A DNA stretch of 64,000 nt from Winogradskyella sp. J14-2 (GCF_001971725.1 NZ_CP019388.1:1550001-1614000), one strand, 5' to 3'; positions 6,616 to 15,144 are shown, numbered from the stretch's first letter. Notes: generated from the sequence alone by a model not told the origin. Numbers and translations: made by a program.

Positions 6616-8583
6616 CTAATTCTTAGGTGATTGTTTAGCCTTTTTGATTTTTTGCTTCAATTCTTCAATCTGTTTATTTAGTTGTATCACTACTGGATTT
6701 TTTTCACTTGAGTTCTTTAAAATTCGATCTCTTTGTGCTATCATTTCTTTTAAGCTTTTGTTTAACCCTTCAATACTAGTATCAGCTATCTGTAAAACTA
6801 TTGGCAAAGCAAATGGCACAGCAACCACCTCACCGTTTTGACGACCTGGTATAAATTGAGGTAATAAGCTTAGAACTCGTATTGTTTCCTCCTCTAAAAC
6901 CTTACTAGCTGCTCTGGCTTGAATTCTGGTTACATTACCATCTGTATCTATTAAAAAACGTGCAAAAATCCGCTTTTTATGTAACTCCGAATTCTTCTCT
7001 ACATTTGTATTGAAATGCTTTTTAACATGAGCATTAACAAACTCAGAGAAACATTGCTTTTTTTCTTCTTTTGACATTAAATTTTCACAATCTTTGTGTG
7101 ATGGTGCTTCATCCACAGCACTAAATGGAACTTCTACCACTTCGACTTTATCTTCTTCTATAAGTAAAGGAGAATCAATAACCAAGGTGGTTTTTCCGTC
7201 AGTAACAATAAGCTTTTTGTAATATGAATCTGTTTCTAGTTGTTTCATTAGATCATCAAAGCGTTTTTGTTCTTCTTGGGTTTTATTAGCCATATCCTCA
7301 ACAAATAGTCTTAGGGCATTATCTCTAGCGCTTGACATCCAACGCTCTTTAGCTTCATCTGTTCTTTTCCATTCTAAATAATCCGCATAGCTCTTATGAG
7401 GGCCTTCAGAAATTTTTTTGCGCATCTCCTCATCATAATCGGTTAATTCTCCTTGTTCAGATTTTGTTTTTATGCTTTTATCTGCTATATATCTTAGAAA
7501 TGCCTTAAACTTTAAATAATCTTCTCTTGGTTTTATATACCTGTCTAATTTTCCATCTCCGAAACCTACATATTTTGAAATTTCATAGAACTTAGTTCCC
7601 TCTTCTTCCATTTTAAGAATCTCATTATAGTAAATTTCAAGAAGCTCTTCATCAGTTAATTCCTGATGCATTTCTGTTTTAACATCAGGTTTTTCCTGTG
7701 CTTTAACTTCTGTTGATGTATAAACCAACATTGCAAATATCACAGGAAATAAAAGTGCATATTTAAGCAAACGCTTTTGGCTAGATTTTGATTTTTGTAA
7801 CATAACAATTCGTTTTTTGATTAATGATTTTTTGAAAAATGTATTGGTAAAAGACAGCGCGTTAGTGTCTAATATTTGATGTAACAAACTTTGATAATAA
7901 TTAGACTTACCTTGATGTTTTACAGCGTTGGCATCTGCAATAAACTCGTGCAATTCTTTAACTCTATTTTGGTAGATATAAACCAAAGGACTAAACCAAA
8001 AGAGGATCCTTAGAACTTCAAAAAATAACAGATCTAAACTGTGCTTTTCTCTAACATGAACCAATTCGTGTTGATATATAGTGTCCTTCTCGGAACTTGG
8101 AATGTTATCTCCTAAAAAAACGGTGTTAAAAAATGAAAATGCAGCTGAACTTTTAAGAAGATTAACAATAAGAATATCTCCCTTCCAGCGTTTAGGGTTA
8201 TTGTTTTTTATAAAATAGAGTTTTGCAAGTTTTACTACAAACACTAGTGCTGCTAATACCATACCTGTGTATAACACTATCTGCCATATTGGTAATTGTG
8301 AGCTTGTAACAGCTACTTCATTTACTTGTTCTACTAAATATGGATTTGTACTAATGTTTGAAGCTTCATCAATAAAGACTTCTGGTAATCTTATTACGGT
8401 TTCTTGTGTTGTAACTTTTCTTAATTCTTGAAGTTTTACAAATGGTAACACAATAGAAAAAACCGATGTTAGCAATAGATAGATTCTGTTATAATTAAAA
8501 AAGGTTTCGCGCCTTAAAAACAGATCGTACACTAATAAAAAAAGTGTTTGAAACAATACAATTTGAATGATACTGTACAACAT
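6616..8583 (-). CDS. M56 family (BlaR1-like) membrane metallopeptidase with C-terminal TonB domain
   Basis: This 655-residue protein has four N-terminal membrane helices and a zinc-protease site HELVH (His172, Glu173, His176) in the M56 domain, followed by another helix near residue 280. A long charged, helical periplasmic region comes next, then a TonB-C module (about 500-605) and a coiled-coil tail (LKQKIKKAKQ). BlaR1 and MecR1 sense beta-lactams and cleave BlaI-type repressors. Here the sensor is replaced by the TonB-C module, so the signal is unknown. The BlaI-type repressor gene lies directly upstream (2 nt gap), the standard arrangement. Confidence 0.85.
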   Translation of the reverse strand: MLYSIIQIVLFQTLFLLVYDLFLRRETFFNYNRIYLLLTSVFSIVLPFVKLQELRKVTTQETVIRLPEVFIDEASNISTNPYLVEQVNEVAVTSSQLPIWQIVLYTGMVLAALVFVVKLAKLYFIKNNNPKRWKGDILIVNLLKSSAAFSFFNTVFLGDNIPSSEKDTIYQHELVHVREKHSLDLLFFEVLRILFWFSPLVYIYQNRVKELHEFIADANAVKHQGKSNYYQSLLHQILDTNALSFTNTFFKKSLIKKRIVMLQKSKSSQKRLLKYALLFPVIFAMLVYTSTEVKAQEKPDVKTEMHQELTDEELLEIYYNEILKMEEEGTKFYEISKYVGFGDGKLDRYIKPREDYLKFKAFLRYIADKSIKTKSEQGELTDYDEEMRKKISEGPHKSYADYLEWKRTDEAKERWMSSARDNALRLFVEDMANKTQEEQKRFDDLMKQLETDSYYKKLIVTDGKTTLVIDSPLLIEEDKVEVVEVPFSAVDEAPSHKDCENLMSKEEKKQCFSEFVNAHVKKHFNTNVEKNSELHKKRIFARFLIDTDGNVTRIQARAASKVLEEETIRVLSLLPQFIPGRQNGEVVAVPFALPIVLQIADTSIEGLNKSLKEMIAQRDRILKNSSEKNPVVIQLNKQIEELKQKIKKAKQSPKN

Positions 8584-8585
8584 AA

Positions 8586-8945
8586 TTACTTCTCTTTATT
8601 AATTTCATTCAGTAAACGCTCTATATCATTAATATCTACATCATTCTTTTTCACAAAAAAAGACACCATACTCTTAAAAGAGCCTTGAAAATAATTGTCT
8701 ATTAACTTATTTATAGACTGATTACTATACGCTTCTTTTGCAACGATTGGGAAGTAGGTGTGCCCTTTACCTTCCTTTTCATAATCCACAAAACATTTAG
8801 ATTCTAAAATTCTAACAATTGTAGACACTGTATTATAAGCTGGTTTTGGCTCTGGCAAGACTTTAATTATAGATTTTACATTAGCCTTTTTTAGCTGCCA
8901 AAGGGCTTGCATTATTTCTTCTTCTGCTTTGGTTAATTGTTTCAT
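8586..8945 (-). CDS. BlaI/MecI family repressor
   Basis: A 119-residue winged-helix protein of the penicillinase-repressor family. It begins LTKAEEEIMQALWQLKKA, followed by the recognition-helix region PAYNTVSTIVRILESKC and the wing VDYEKEGKGHTYFPIV. In the family the dimer binds a palindromic operator and is inactivated when the M56 partner cleaves it. The partner gene follows by 2 nt. Three operator-like palindromes sit 90-157 nt upstream (9035-9102), around a promoter-like TATATTTG, consistent with autoregulation. Confidence 0.9.
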   Translation of the reverse strand: MKQLTKAEEEIMQALWQLKKANVKSIIKVLPEPKPAYNTVSTIVRILESKCFVDYEKEGKGHTYFPIVAKEAYSNQSINKLIDNYFQGSFKSMVSFFVKKNDVDINDIERLLNEINKEK

Positions 8946-9034
8946 GTGTTAATATTTATTTTTTCAAAGGTCACATGGAACACCCAGTTAACATTCTGCT
9001 GTGTGATTAAAGTTTGATAATAGGTGTTTCATTT

Positions 9035-9102
9035 AACTAATTTTTTAGTTGAAGATTAAAACAAATATAACTAAATATTTAGTTTAAACTAATTTTTTAG
9101 TT
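9035..9102. promoter_or_regulatory. Three BlaI-type operator palindromes
   Basis: Three 16-nt sites are visible: AACTAATTTTTTAGTT at 9035-9050, AACTAAATATTTAGTT at 9069-9084 (a perfect palindrome) and AACTAATTTTTTAGTT again at 9087-9102. The last two start 18 nt apart. They lie between blaI (reverse) and the DUF456 gene (forward), so a repressor bound here could control both directions. Confidence 0.75.
9062..9069 (-). promoter_or_regulatory. -7 box for the blaI-M56 operon
   Basis: On the reverse strand this reads TATATTTG, a full match to the Bacteroidota -7 consensus TAnnTTTG. It touches the middle operator and sits between the outer two. No clear TTG -33 box is visible at the expected distance. 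Confidence 0.5.
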
Positions 9103-9156
9103 AAAATGTAACTAAAATAGTATTCTCACGTCATATACGTAAACACACAATATTAT

Positions 9157-9654
9157 ATGGAAATTTTTCTGGTCGCACTCGGTGCTCTATTAATGATCTT
9201 AGGCATTTTGGGAAGCTTTCTTCCTGTAATACCTGGTCCACTTACGAGTTGGTTTGGACTCTTAGTTTTACATTTTACCGAAGGCGTAAAACTCGGTAAT
9301 ACATTTTTAATTGTTACGCTATTATTCGCCATATTTATTTATGTGTTAGATTATATTATACCTGCGCTAGGAACAAAACGCTTTGGTGGCAGTAACGAAG
9401 GTATGATTGGTACTACTTTAGGCTTGGTTGTTGGATTAATAACACCTATTCCTTTGGGAATTATAATAGGTCCCTTTATTGGTGCTTTAGTAGGAGAAAT
9501 GGTTCATAGAAATGATATTAATAAGGCTATAAAGGCAGCCTTTGGTTCGTTTTTGGGATTTATAGCTTCAACTTTCTTAAAGTTTATTGTCGCTATAATT
9601 TATTTGGGGCTTTTTATAGCCAAACTAATGGAGCATAATGCGAGTTGGTACTAA
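9157..9654 (+). CDS. DUF456 membrane protein
   Basis: A 165-residue hydrophobic protein with about four membrane segments. It shows the DUF456 pattern: a Gly/Pro-rich first hairpin (LPVIPGPLTSWFGLL), a central block PALGTKRFGGSNEGMIGTTLG, and IGPFIGALVGEM. No biochemical role is established for the family. It is divergent from blaI across the operator cluster and is followed by a terminator, so it is a single-gene unit that may be under BlaI control. Confidence 0.85.
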   Translation: MEIFLVALGALLMILGILGSFLPVIPGPLTSWFGLLVLHFTEGVKLGNTFLIVTLLFAIFIYVLDYIIPALGTKRFGGSNEGMIGTTLGLVVGLITPIPLGIIIGPFIGALVGEMVHRNDINKAIKAAFGSFLGFIASTFLKFIVAIIYLGLFIAKLMEHNASWY

Positions 9655-9667
9655 TAAAAAAAGAAAA

Positions 9668-9698
9668 AAACCTAGTCGTTATTAGAACAACTAGGTTT
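9668..9698 (+). terminator. Terminator after the DUF456 gene
   Basis: AAACCTAGT (9668-9676) pairs with ACTAGGTTT (9690-9698), followed by AATTTT. Confidence 0.75.
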
Positions 9699-9794
9699 AA
9701 TTTTCTTGCTATTAACTCAACAATTACTTAAATGAGGGATTAATTAATTCTTGTTGACTTATGGTAAATATATAATATCATTTTGGTTTTTTGT

Positions 9795-9831
9795 TGTGGA
9801 AAAACCACAGACTTGTTACGGAAAAACCGTA
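9795..9831. promoter_or_regulatory. Tandem A5-loop hairpins or operator-like palindromes
   Basis: Two adjacent 15-nt palindromes share an identical centre: TGTGG-AAAAA-CCACA (9795-9809) and TACGG-AAAAA-CCGTA (9817-9831). They lie in the 246-nt gap between the DUF456 gene and the response regulator; nothing else stands out there beyond the terminator. They could be binding sites for a dimeric regulator or RNA hairpins after the response regulator gene. Confidence 0.4.
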
Positions 9832-9900
9832 GTTTTCAACAATGACAACGGTTTTGAGCTAATTTTTGAGTACGGCAAAACGCATTTTTTTCACTTTTTT

Positions 9901-10569
9901 TTATAAAAACCCCTTCTCTCTTGCTTCTTGAAGCAATGTTTCGTCCTTTCCGTCGGAGATAGAGAACAATAATTTTAGCTGTTTTTTCCGCTTTTCTATT
10001 GCGCTGGTCGATAATGGAATATATTCACTCAAACTTTTAGTTTTTATGCCTTGAGCCAATAGATGTAAAATTTTTCTATTGACATCGTCTACATAAATTT
10101 CGCTACTAAATGTTTTTTTTACATAATTATTTACTGTACTGCTGTAATAAGGAGGATATCTGAGTATTTGCTGAAAAGCATCAGCTAATTCCATAGACGT
10201 TAAATCACTTTTTATAAGAAAACCGTCTGGATTTATTTCTTTTATGATATTGTGAATTCTAAACGATTCATTGAACATTGTAAGAATAATAATTTTAGCT
10301 TTTGGCAATACTTTCTTAGTTAATAATGCCAAGTCTTCACCAGAAGCGTATTTACCGTCTTCAGATGGTGGCAAACTAATATCAAAAAAACAAACATCGT
10401 AGGGAGTTTCTTTAGCAGCTTTATTTATCATTAACTGCGCCGTGTCGCAGTTATTCGCTGTATCTATAAGTAGGGTTTGGTCGTCTTCTTTGGTAGCCAT
10501 TAACACATTTTGGTAACCTTCAATAATAATGGGATGGTCATCTACCATTAAGATGTTAATATGTTTCAT
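9901..10569 (-). CDS. NarL/LuxR-type response regulator
   Basis: A 222-residue protein with a receiver domain (about 1-130) and a LuxR-type helix-turn-helix (about 155-210). The receiver shows the acidic pair in MVDDHPIIIEG, the phospho-acceptor aspartate in VCFFDISLPP, and a late ILTMF and LIKSD pair. The DNA-binding part includes RKILHLLAQGIKTKSLSEYIPLS. It lies 75 nt downstream of a TPR histidine kinase on the same strand, which is very likely its cognate kinase. Its targets are unknown; the two palindromes at 9795-9831 just past its end are candidate sites. Confidence 0.9.
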   Translation of the reverse strand: MKHINILMVDDHPIIIEGYQNVLMATKEDDQTLLIDTANNCDTAQLMINKAAKETPYDVCFFDISLPPSEDGKYASGEDLALLTKKVLPKAKIIILTMFNESFRIHNIIKEINPDGFLIKSDLTSMELADAFQQILRYPPYYSSTVNNYVKKTFSSEIYVDDVNRKILHLLAQGIKTKSLSEYIPLSTSAIEKRKKQLKLLFSISDGKDETLLQEAREKGFL

Positions 10570-10644
10570 CTGGTTATTTTTTAGTCTTTAATAAGACAGA
10601 TGCAATGCGTTAGAATAAAATTTAAATTATTATAAACTTCTGCT

Positions 10645-12693
10645 CTAACTCATGTCATGCCTAGATTGGTTATTATAGGGAATCTTAACATTAACAGTTG
10701 TACCATTACCAGACTGAGAAGTGAAGGTGATTTTACCGTTAATCTCATCAACACGAGATGTCATGTTCTTTAAACCAATTCCTTTTTTACTTTTTGATGT
10801 ATCAAAGCCTTCTCCATCATCGATGATTTCTAAGCAAATTACATTTTTTTCTATAGAAATACTAATTTTTATGGCTTTTGCGTTGGCATGTTTATATATA
10901 TTTTGCATGGACTCTTGTATAATCCTGTAGATATTAATCTTTGTTTTATTAGACACAAAGTCCCAACTGATATCATCCGTGTAATCAAACTTATACGTTA
11001 AGCCATATGCTTGTGTTTGATTTTCAATAAGTTCTGAAACTATATCCATAAACCCAGAGCCAGAAACAAAATCTGTGTTTAGTTCGTGAGAAATCTTACG
11101 TATATCTTCTTCTATCGTTTTTAACTGATCGATATAACTTGCTCTAGTCACCATAGCCTCTTTGCCGTCTTTAAAATTTATACTGTCCAGACTTAAGCGT
11201 GTACCAAACAATCGTCCTAAAACACCATCGTGTAGTTCTTCTGAAATACGTTTTTTTTCTAATGTTCTGGCCTCATCGACTTTATCTTGTTGGCTGAGCA
11301 TTAGATTATAAATATCTTCATTGGCTTTTTGTTGCACTTGGATAAGTTTTAGTTTTCTATTTTTAGCGCGTTGAGAGATAACCAAATACACCAATACTGC
11401 TGTAAGCAATAGACCAGCAGATAAAATAAGGAGGTAAAAGTTTTCTTTGGATATTTGTTCATTTTCGGCTTCGAGCTGATCGGTTTCGTATTCTATTCTT
11501 GCAAATTTATTTCTAACCGCTCTTTCGACTTTCAGTAGGCTATCGCTTAATTTAATATGCTCATTAAGGTATTTCTTACTCTCCTCCCCTTTTGTTAAGT
11601 CAGACAACAAAAGCATCGATTCTAAGAGTAAATCATTTATTGGTATGTCCTTAGAAATCCTGTAGCTCTTCTTTGAGTATTTTAAAGCTGCACCAAGCTT
11701 GTCGTTCGCTTTATAAAATTTTGCCAAATCTATTGAGGCTGCTAGCTTTGTATACGAATCGTCTATACTATCAGCTATTTTTAGTGCTCTCTGAAAATCA
11801 TTTTCCAGAGATTTATAATTATAATTTCCCTTTAAAAACTTGGTGAATGCATAATTGCTCAATATTAAGGCATAGAATGTTATATCATTTTCTTTTAATT
11901 CATCGTTTTGAAGTAACTCCACAAAGATCTCAAGAGATTTATCTAAGTCGCCTTTTTCTCGGTAAGCAAAAGCTAAATTATTCAAACTCTGTAAGGCCTT
12001 AGACTCACCATCATCAATAATTTTAGTTACTTCTAATGCCTGATTATGATAATCTATAGATTGCTCATAATTTTCAAGCTTTAAGGAGACTAGGCCTAGA
12101 AGATTGTACGCATAGTATTTATCTATATTTTGAGTTTTATATGCATCTAAACTATTAATGATTTTTAGCGCCTCTATTGCATTTTGTTCGCTCCCCAGAT
12201 AATCCTTTTCATCGTCTTGAATAGTTGCCAATGCTGTTAAAACAGCAGCCTTTTCATTTAAAATATTTAAAGCATCATAATATTTTAGTGCCTGTAGATA
12301 ATAACCATAAGATTCTGATATATTATCATCTATCTGATAGTAATAAAAACCGAGATTACTGCTAGATGTAGCTATAGCAGAGGAATCATTGAGCTTTTTA
12401 GCAAATAACAGATTTTTAAGTGTAGCATCTCTAAACAAGTCATATTCACCTGTTAGTAGGTAAACGTAAGAAAGATTTCTTTCGCTTTTTAAGACCGTTG
12501 AATCACTTTTAATCTTTAATGAAAGTTGAACCGCTTTTTCAGCATAGTCTATCCGCTCTTCCTTTGACAAGGATGGGTTTTTAGAGTTTTCCCTAAGAAG
12601 AAAAATAGAGTCTAACAGTTTATTCTTCTCTTGACTAAAAATCACAGAGGGGATTACAAAAAAAATTAAGAGAAAAAATATTCTAACCTCCAA
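10645..12693 (-). CDS. TPR-containing HisKA_3 sensor histidine kinase
   Basis: A 682-residue kinase. It has a signal-like N-terminal segment ending near VIFSQ, then about seven tetratricopeptide repeats (roughly 35-400), a coiled coil with one membrane helix near residue 430 (LLILSAGLLLTAVLVYLVIS), and a NarX-type HisKA_3 box ISEELHDGVLGRLFG with the phospho-histidine. The HATPase domain ends with DDGEGFDTSKSKKGIGLKNM. No ATG is available near the start. The frame begins at TTG (12693), supported by a TAACTTTG -7 box about 20 nt upstream. It pairs with the regulator at 9901-10569. The signal sensed is unknown. Confidence 0.9.
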   Translation of the reverse strand: MEVRIFFLLIFFVIPSVIFSQEKNKLLDSIFLLRENSKNPSLSKEERIDYAEKAVQLSLKIKSDSTVLKSERNLSYVYLLTGEYDLFRDATLKNLLFAKKLNDSSAIATSSSNLGFYYYQIDDNISESYGYYLQALKYYDALNILNEKAAVLTALATIQDDEKDYLGSEQNAIEALKIINSLDAYKTQNIDKYYAYNLLGLVSLKLENYEQSIDYHNQALEVTKIIDDGESKALQSLNNLAFAYREKGDLDKSLEIFVELLQNDELKENDITFYALILSNYAFTKFLKGNYNYKSLENDFQRALKIADSIDDSYTKLAASIDLAKFYKANDKLGAALKYSKKSYRISKDIPINDLLLESMLLLSDLTKGEESKKYLNEHIKLSDSLLKVERAVRNKFARIEYETDQLEAENEQISKENFYLLILSAGLLLTAVLVYLVISQRAKNRKLKLIQVQQKANEDIYNLMLSQQDKVDEARTLEKKRISEELHDGVLGRLFGTRLSLDSINFKDGKEAMVTRASYIDQLKTIEEDIRKISHELNTDFVSGSGFMDIVSELIENQTQAYGLTYKFDYTDDISWDFVSNKTKINIYRIIQESMQNIYKHANAKAIKISISIEKNVICLEIIDDGEGFDTSKSKKGIGLKNMTSRVDEINGKITFTSQSGNGTTVNVKIPYNNQSRHDMS

Positions 12694-12712
12694 AAGTGTC
12701 GTTTTATACTCT

Positions 12713-12720
12713 CAAAGTTA
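12713..12720 (-). promoter_or_regulatory. -7 box of the kinase/regulator operon
   Basis: It reads TAACTTTG on the reverse strand, matching TAnnTTTG. Transcription would begin about 15 nt before the TTG start codon, which supports that start. Confidence 0.55.
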
Positions 12721-12771
12721 TAATTTTTTTAGCAAGTATCTAAAATTAAATTATCAAAAGTCCACAACAAA

Positions 12772-12806
12772 TTTAGCCTACAGTTCTTATAAGAATGTAG
12801 GCTAAA
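12772..12806 (-). terminator. Terminator after the 56-aa peptide gene
   Basis: TTTAGCCTACA (12772-12782) and TGTAGGCTAAA (12796-12806) are perfect 11-nt complements. On the reverse strand the hairpin follows the stop at 12829. Confidence 0.75.
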
Positions 12807-12828
12807 AACTATGGTATATAAATAAAAT

Positions 12829-12999
12829 TTATCCTTGAGTTGGCAGTTTTATTTCTTTTTTACCATGTGCCAATAAATCAATTTTTGTTGGCTGGGTAAC
12901 ATTACTCTTTTCAGCAGTTTCAAATTTATCAGATTCTACACCAGATAAAGTTAACAAAGCAACAGCTACTAAAGCTAAAGTAATTTTTAGGGTTTTCAT
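12829..12999 (-). CDS. Short secreted peptide, 56 aa
   Basis: A complete small gene that starts at ATG 12999 and ends with TAA. The protein opens with KTLKITLALVAVALLTLSG, a plausible signal peptide, and the mature part is short, polar and lysine-rich (ending KKEIKLPTQG). I do not recognise it. Support for reality comes from the signal peptide, a dedicated terminator 23 nt downstream and a long leader with two palindromes upstream. It lies upstream of the two-component genes but is separated from them by its terminator. Confidence 0.65.
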   Translation of the reverse strand: MKTLKITLALVAVALLTLSGVESDKFETAEKSNVTQPTKIDLLAHGKKEIKLPTQG

Positions 13000-13426
13000 A
13001 AGTATCAATTTAGGGTTAAATAGTTAACATTTTATTTTTTAGCGATAATCGCTACGTTGAGGGAAGGCAATGGACTATTAACTATTCTAAGGTTTTCACC
13101 TTAAATTGTACTAAAATAAAACGAGGGACGTTTTAGTAAATGTTTAATGGATATTTTCTTGAAAGTATGATTTGAGGGCTTACAAGGATTACAAATATAT
13201 AAGTATTTGCCATACACACAAACAAATCATCGATAAAAAGCATAAAAACATCGTTTATATGTAGGAATTGATTTAAATTATCCTTTCTTTATAATAAAAA
13301 CAAAAAAGCATCCCGATTTTCTGTAAAGAAAAAAGGAAAGCCTTTCATTGGTAAATATCCATATTAAATTGGATTTCTACTACGTCTCAGATATTACTCT
13401 GAGCACAACACAACGTCTTTTATACT
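13000..13426. other. Non-coding leader region with small palindromes
   Basis: I see no convincing gene here. It holds AGCGATAATCGCT (13041-13053), TAAGGTTTTCACCTTA (13088-13103) and CTCAGATATTACTCTGAG (13386-13403). The first two lie within about 105 nt upstream of the peptide gene and could be regulatory. Confidence 0.5.
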
Positions 13427-13427
13427 A

Positions 13428-13456
13428 AAAAAGCTTCCTATTACCAGAAGCTTTTT
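13428..13456 (-). terminator. Terminator after tRNA-Asp
   Basis: AAAAAGCTTC (13428-13437) pairs with GAAGCTTTTT (13447-13456), directly after the tRNA 3' end on the reverse strand. Confidence 0.8.
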
Positions 13457-13457
13457 G

Positions 13458-13531
13458 CGGTCTGGACGGGACTCGAACCCGCGACCCCCTGCGTGACAGG
13501 CAGATATTCTAACCAACTGAACTACCAGACC
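13458..13531 (-). tRNA. tRNA-Asp (GTC anticodon)
   Basis: The reverse strand folds as a complete 74-nt tRNA. The acceptor stem is GGTCTGG paired with CCAGACC, with discriminator G. The anticodon arm is CTGCCTGTCACGCAG with anticodon GTC. The T loop is GGGTTCGAGTCCC. The terminal CCA is not encoded (GCA follows). A terminator follows at once and no other tRNA is adjacent. Confidence 0.95.
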
Positions 13532-13606
13532 GTTGCGTAATTGCGAGGGCAAATATACATTGTCTTTTTAATTCCACAAACAAAAAATAAAAAAATATTC
13601 ACCACT

Positions 13607-14536
13607 CTAAATAAATTTTTGACGCTCAATCATATAACTAGTAAGTATTTGATTAAAGCCTTTTTTTATGTCCGCCTCCACATACTTTATTCTATACTGC
13701 CCACATTTTAACCTTAAGGTTTTGAAGTACTCACTTACAGCCTTTTCATAATTCCCCTTAATATTATCTGGATACAAATTGATAAAATCGCCTGTCTCAA
13801 TGTCGATAAATCGTTTTGGTCGATTGTCGAAATCAAAGGTCAGCTCCTTGTCCCTATCAAATACATGAAAGAGCACAACTTCATGTTTATTATACTTTAA
13901 ATGCCTTAATGCTTCAAATAATTTTTCATCTTCTTCTGAGGTTTGAAACATATCCGTAAACACAAAAATTAAAGAGCGTCTATGAATCTTTTCTGCAATT
14001 TGATGCAAATACGCATATGTCTCCGTACTCCTTGATTCTGGTTTTGACACTACAGCCTCACTCAGTTTACTTAATAACATTTGGTGATGGCGTTCACTTC
14101 CTTTCTCCGGTGCATAAAAATCATAAGCATCACTGTAAATACTTAAGCCAACGGCATCACGCTGTTTTTTTAAAATATGCATTAAAGATGCGCATGCCAA
14201 CGCAGAAAAAGCAGATTTATTAAGGTTATCTATTGTTTTACCAGCAGATTCAGGATAGTGCATAGAAGTACTGTTATCCAAGATGAGATGACATCTTAAA
14301 TTGGTTTCTTCATCATAGCGCTTAGTGTACAACCGATCTGTTTTAGCAAAAAGCTTCCAATCAATATGCTTGGTGCTTTCACCTTGATTGTAAATCTTAT
14401 GTTCAGCAAACTCTGCCGAAAAGCCATGAAACGGACTTTTATGCATCCCAGCAATAAAGCCTTCAACAACTTGTTTTGCTAAAAGTTCAAGGTTTTTAAA
14501 ACCACCTGCTTTGTTTAATTCTTGTTGTAAATTCAA
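13607..14536 (-). CDS. DUF58 / VWA-like domain protein
   Basis: A 309-residue protein with the DUF58 signature HKIYNQGESTKHIDWKLFAK followed by a von Willebrand A-like domain. The domain carries a metal site DNSTSM near residue 108 and an FVFTDM block near residue 198. DUF58 proteins usually sit in MoxR-ATPase clusters and are thought to act as chaperone adaptors. No moxR or partner VWA gene is adjacent here, so its ATPase must be elsewhere. There is no signal peptide, so a cytoplasmic location is expected. Confidence 0.85.
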   Translation of the reverse strand: MNLQQELNKAGGFKNLELLAKQVVEGFIAGMHKSPFHGFSAEFAEHKIYNQGESTKHIDWKLFAKTDRLYTKRYDEETNLRCHLILDNSTSMHYPESAGKTIDNLNKSAFSALACASLMHILKKQRDAVGLSIYSDAYDFYAPEKGSERHHQMLLSKLSEAVVSKPESRSTETYAYLHQIAEKIHRRSLIFVFTDMFQTSEEDEKLFEALRHLKYNKHEVVLFHVFDRDKELTFDFDNRPKRFIDIETGDFINLYPDNIKGNYEKAVSEYFKTLRLKCGQYRIKYVEADIKKGFNQILTSYMIERQKFI

Positions 14537-14568
14537 AATATCCTATAGAAAATCTTTTATTCATCTAT

Positions 14569-14629
14569 CATTTCGAGCGCAGTCGAGAAATCTCTATTGC
14601 AGACCTCTCGACTGCGCTCGATGTGACAG
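14569..14629. repeat. Family B intergenic inverted repeat
   Basis: The left arm CATTTCGAGCGCAGTCGAGA (from 14569) and the right arm CTCTCGACTGCGCTCGATGT (from 14605) are near-perfect inverted copies around a 13-nt centre. This is the clearest full unit of family B and serves as reference for copies found inside genes. Confidence 0.85.
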
Positions 14630-14659
14630 AATACTTTGATTAAGATAATACCGAAACTA

Positions 14660-14689
14660 AAAAAGGTTTGCCGTAAAGACAAACCTTTT
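14660..14689 (-). terminator. Terminator after trxA
   Basis: AAAGGTTTG (14662-14670) pairs with CAAACCTTT (14680-14688). On the reverse strand it is followed by TTTT. Confidence 0.75.
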
Positions 14690-14712
14690 ATCATTTCTTT
14701 TTGAAAGTATGT

Positions 14713-15030
14713 TTACAAAAGCGCATCGATTGCTTCAGCGTAAGCATTTTTTGGTGCTACACCTACTTGGCGACCTACAACTTCTCCATTTTGAAATACT
14801 AAAACCGTAGGGATATTTCTTACGCCATACTTAGCTGCAAACTCTTGGTTAGCATCTACATCTACTTTACCTACAACAGCTTTACCTTCGTATTCTGTAG
14901 AGATTTCGTCAATGATTGGTCCTACCATACGACATGGCCCACACCAAGCTGCCCAAAAATCTACCATTACTGGTTTATCACTTTTTAATACTGTTTCTTC
15001 AAACGTTGCATCTGTTATTTCTAATGCCAT
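14713..15030 (-). CDS. trxA: Thioredoxin
   Basis: A 105-residue classical thioredoxin with the active site WCGPC (Cys30, Cys33) after VDFWAA, and the cis-proline loop in RNIPTVLVF. It has no signal peptide, so it is the cytoplasmic disulfide reductant. It is a single-gene unit with its own promoter (TAATTTTG at 15067-15074, reverse) and its own terminator. Confidence 0.97.
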   Translation of the reverse strand: MALEITDATFEETVLKSDKPVMVDFWAAWCGPCRMVGPIIDEISTEYEGKAVVGKVDVDANQEFAAKYGVRNIPTVLVFQNGEVVGRQVGVAPKNAYAEAIDALL

Positions 15031-15066
15031 AAAATCTAATATTAATTTAATTCTACTTTAGTTACA

Positions 15067-15074
15067 CAAAATTA
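15067..15074 (-). promoter_or_regulatory. -7 box of trxA
   Basis: TAATTTTG on the reverse strand matches TAnnTTTG and lies 37 nt before the ATG. Confidence 0.5.
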
Positions 15075-15144
15075 GTCAAAAATTCTGCCAAACCTTACAA
15101 TGCTTGTATTTGTTTTGATTATACATTTATTGTTTTGGCTTATA

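Noticed and set aside
6616..8945. Beta-lactam resistance locus because of BlaI/BlaR1 similarity
   Set aside because: There is no beta-lactamase or penicillin-binding sensor domain here; BlaI/M56 pairs are common general regulators in Bacteroidota.
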